Shown here: positions 63,529-64,000 of the stretch, one piece after another
Layout of the letters: each line of letters opens with the position of its first letter
How positions within the stretch are numbered: the stretch's first letter is position 1
NCBI GenBank assembly: GCA_013396915.1
Contig: VWZL01002774.1
Location: 512,967-576,966 of the forward strand
Direction: 5' to 3'
From: Stercorarius parasiticus
Lineage: Eukaryota; Chordata; Aves; Charadriiformes; Stercorariidae
Length of the DNA stretch: 64,000 bases
Program-made: the position numbers and the translations under genes
The notes under the pieces: model-generated
Database searches by the model: none
Told to the model about the DNA's origin: nothing
Seen by the model: the letters and a program-made list of their open reading frames with translations, nothing else

Positions 63529-64000
63529 AAACTTTGCAAGAGAAAATAATGATCTCTAGTGCTCCTACTCAGTACTGAAAGCGTCAGACTCATCTGATGA
63601 GTTGACAGAAAGCGTCAGTGTTTAGACTGATAGACTGAAGCCTTCACCATCTGTCCGAGGTTGCAGGCCTGACTGCTACTAAAGAAAAAAAGGCATCACA
63701 TAAGACAGGGTAAACGAACGAATGCAACTCATAATTTTGTATAGCAACTATAATTTACAATTGTCAGGACTATTATTTACAATTCAACAATTTTAATTTG
63801 GAATTGCTATCTATACTTATATGCTGTTTCTATAGTAACTTCTCGACACTCCTTCAAGCCTGGTTCACTTTTAGTTATTTATATAAATTTCTGGTATGTA
63901 GCCTTAGGCTTGGAATTTGATCTTTTTGGTTTTACTCTTGGTAATTTTTTGAATTTTCAAATAGTGGTAGTAAGACTGTAAATTGGGATGCATCTAACTT

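Larger units (their letters stand above)
55753..64000 (-). other. Partial PIP4K2A intron, open at the window edge
   Basis: This runs from the acceptor beside 55752 to the end of the window. The next upstream exon should encode a segment ending in ...KKYHQ, and I found no match, so the intron is at least 8.2 kb. It contains the unassigned exon-like frame at 58846-59063, a moderately CpG-containing patch at about 57230-57370, a pyrimidine-rich tract at about 61510-61870 and a T15 run at 63514-63528. Confidence 0.75.

Noticed and set aside
1..64000. CRISPR arrays, bacterial operons, insertion sequences, phage genes, tRNA or rRNA genes
   Set aside because: None seen. The window is vertebrate nuclear DNA with spliced genes and CR1 repeats.

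Overview
This is vertebrate nuclear DNA, almost certainly from a bird. It contains CR1 LINE ends of avian type (a CR1 3' end with repeated tcatagaa octamers near 28336, and a second CR1 near 23624), intron-interrupted coding exons with GT-AG borders, and CpG islands in AT-rich DNA. There are no bacterial genes or operons.

The only gene I can name is PIP4K2A (phosphatidylinositol-5-phosphate 4-kinase type 2 alpha), on the minus strand. Six consecutive coding exons lie between 55752 and 36961. They encode what corresponds to residues 165-406 of the 406-residue human protein, including both catalytic aspartates and the activation loop. The stop codon is at 36963-36961. A 3' UTR of about 2.25 kb runs to a good polyadenylation signal at 34713-34718. 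Exons for residues 1-164 were not found, so they should lie beyond position 64000.

Layout. 1-6365: gene-free DNA with an imperfect hairpin at 4695-4793. 6366-8900: two identical 1267-base copies separated by one unknown base (n at 7633), which looks like an assembly false duplication. Each copy carries a TATA-like box, a G-quadruplex motif and a CpG island. 8901-9950: further CpG-rich DNA and homeodomain-type TAATTA motifs. 9951-34690: gene-free DNA with two CR1 fragments, one old L2/CR1-type LINE reverse-transcriptase remnant and a 35-base tandem duplication. 34697-64000: the 3' part of PIP4K2A with its introns. One intron holds an unassigned exon-like reading frame (58846-59063, minus strand) flanked by good splice sites.

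I found no convincing novel multi-gene system. The items most worth checking are the duplicated CpG island at the gap, the orphan exon in the PIP4K2A intron, and whether the CpG island is the promoter of an unannotated transcript. From memory of human 10p12, SPAG6 lies beyond the 3' end of PIP4K2A and ARMC3 beyond its 5' end. Neither is visible here.
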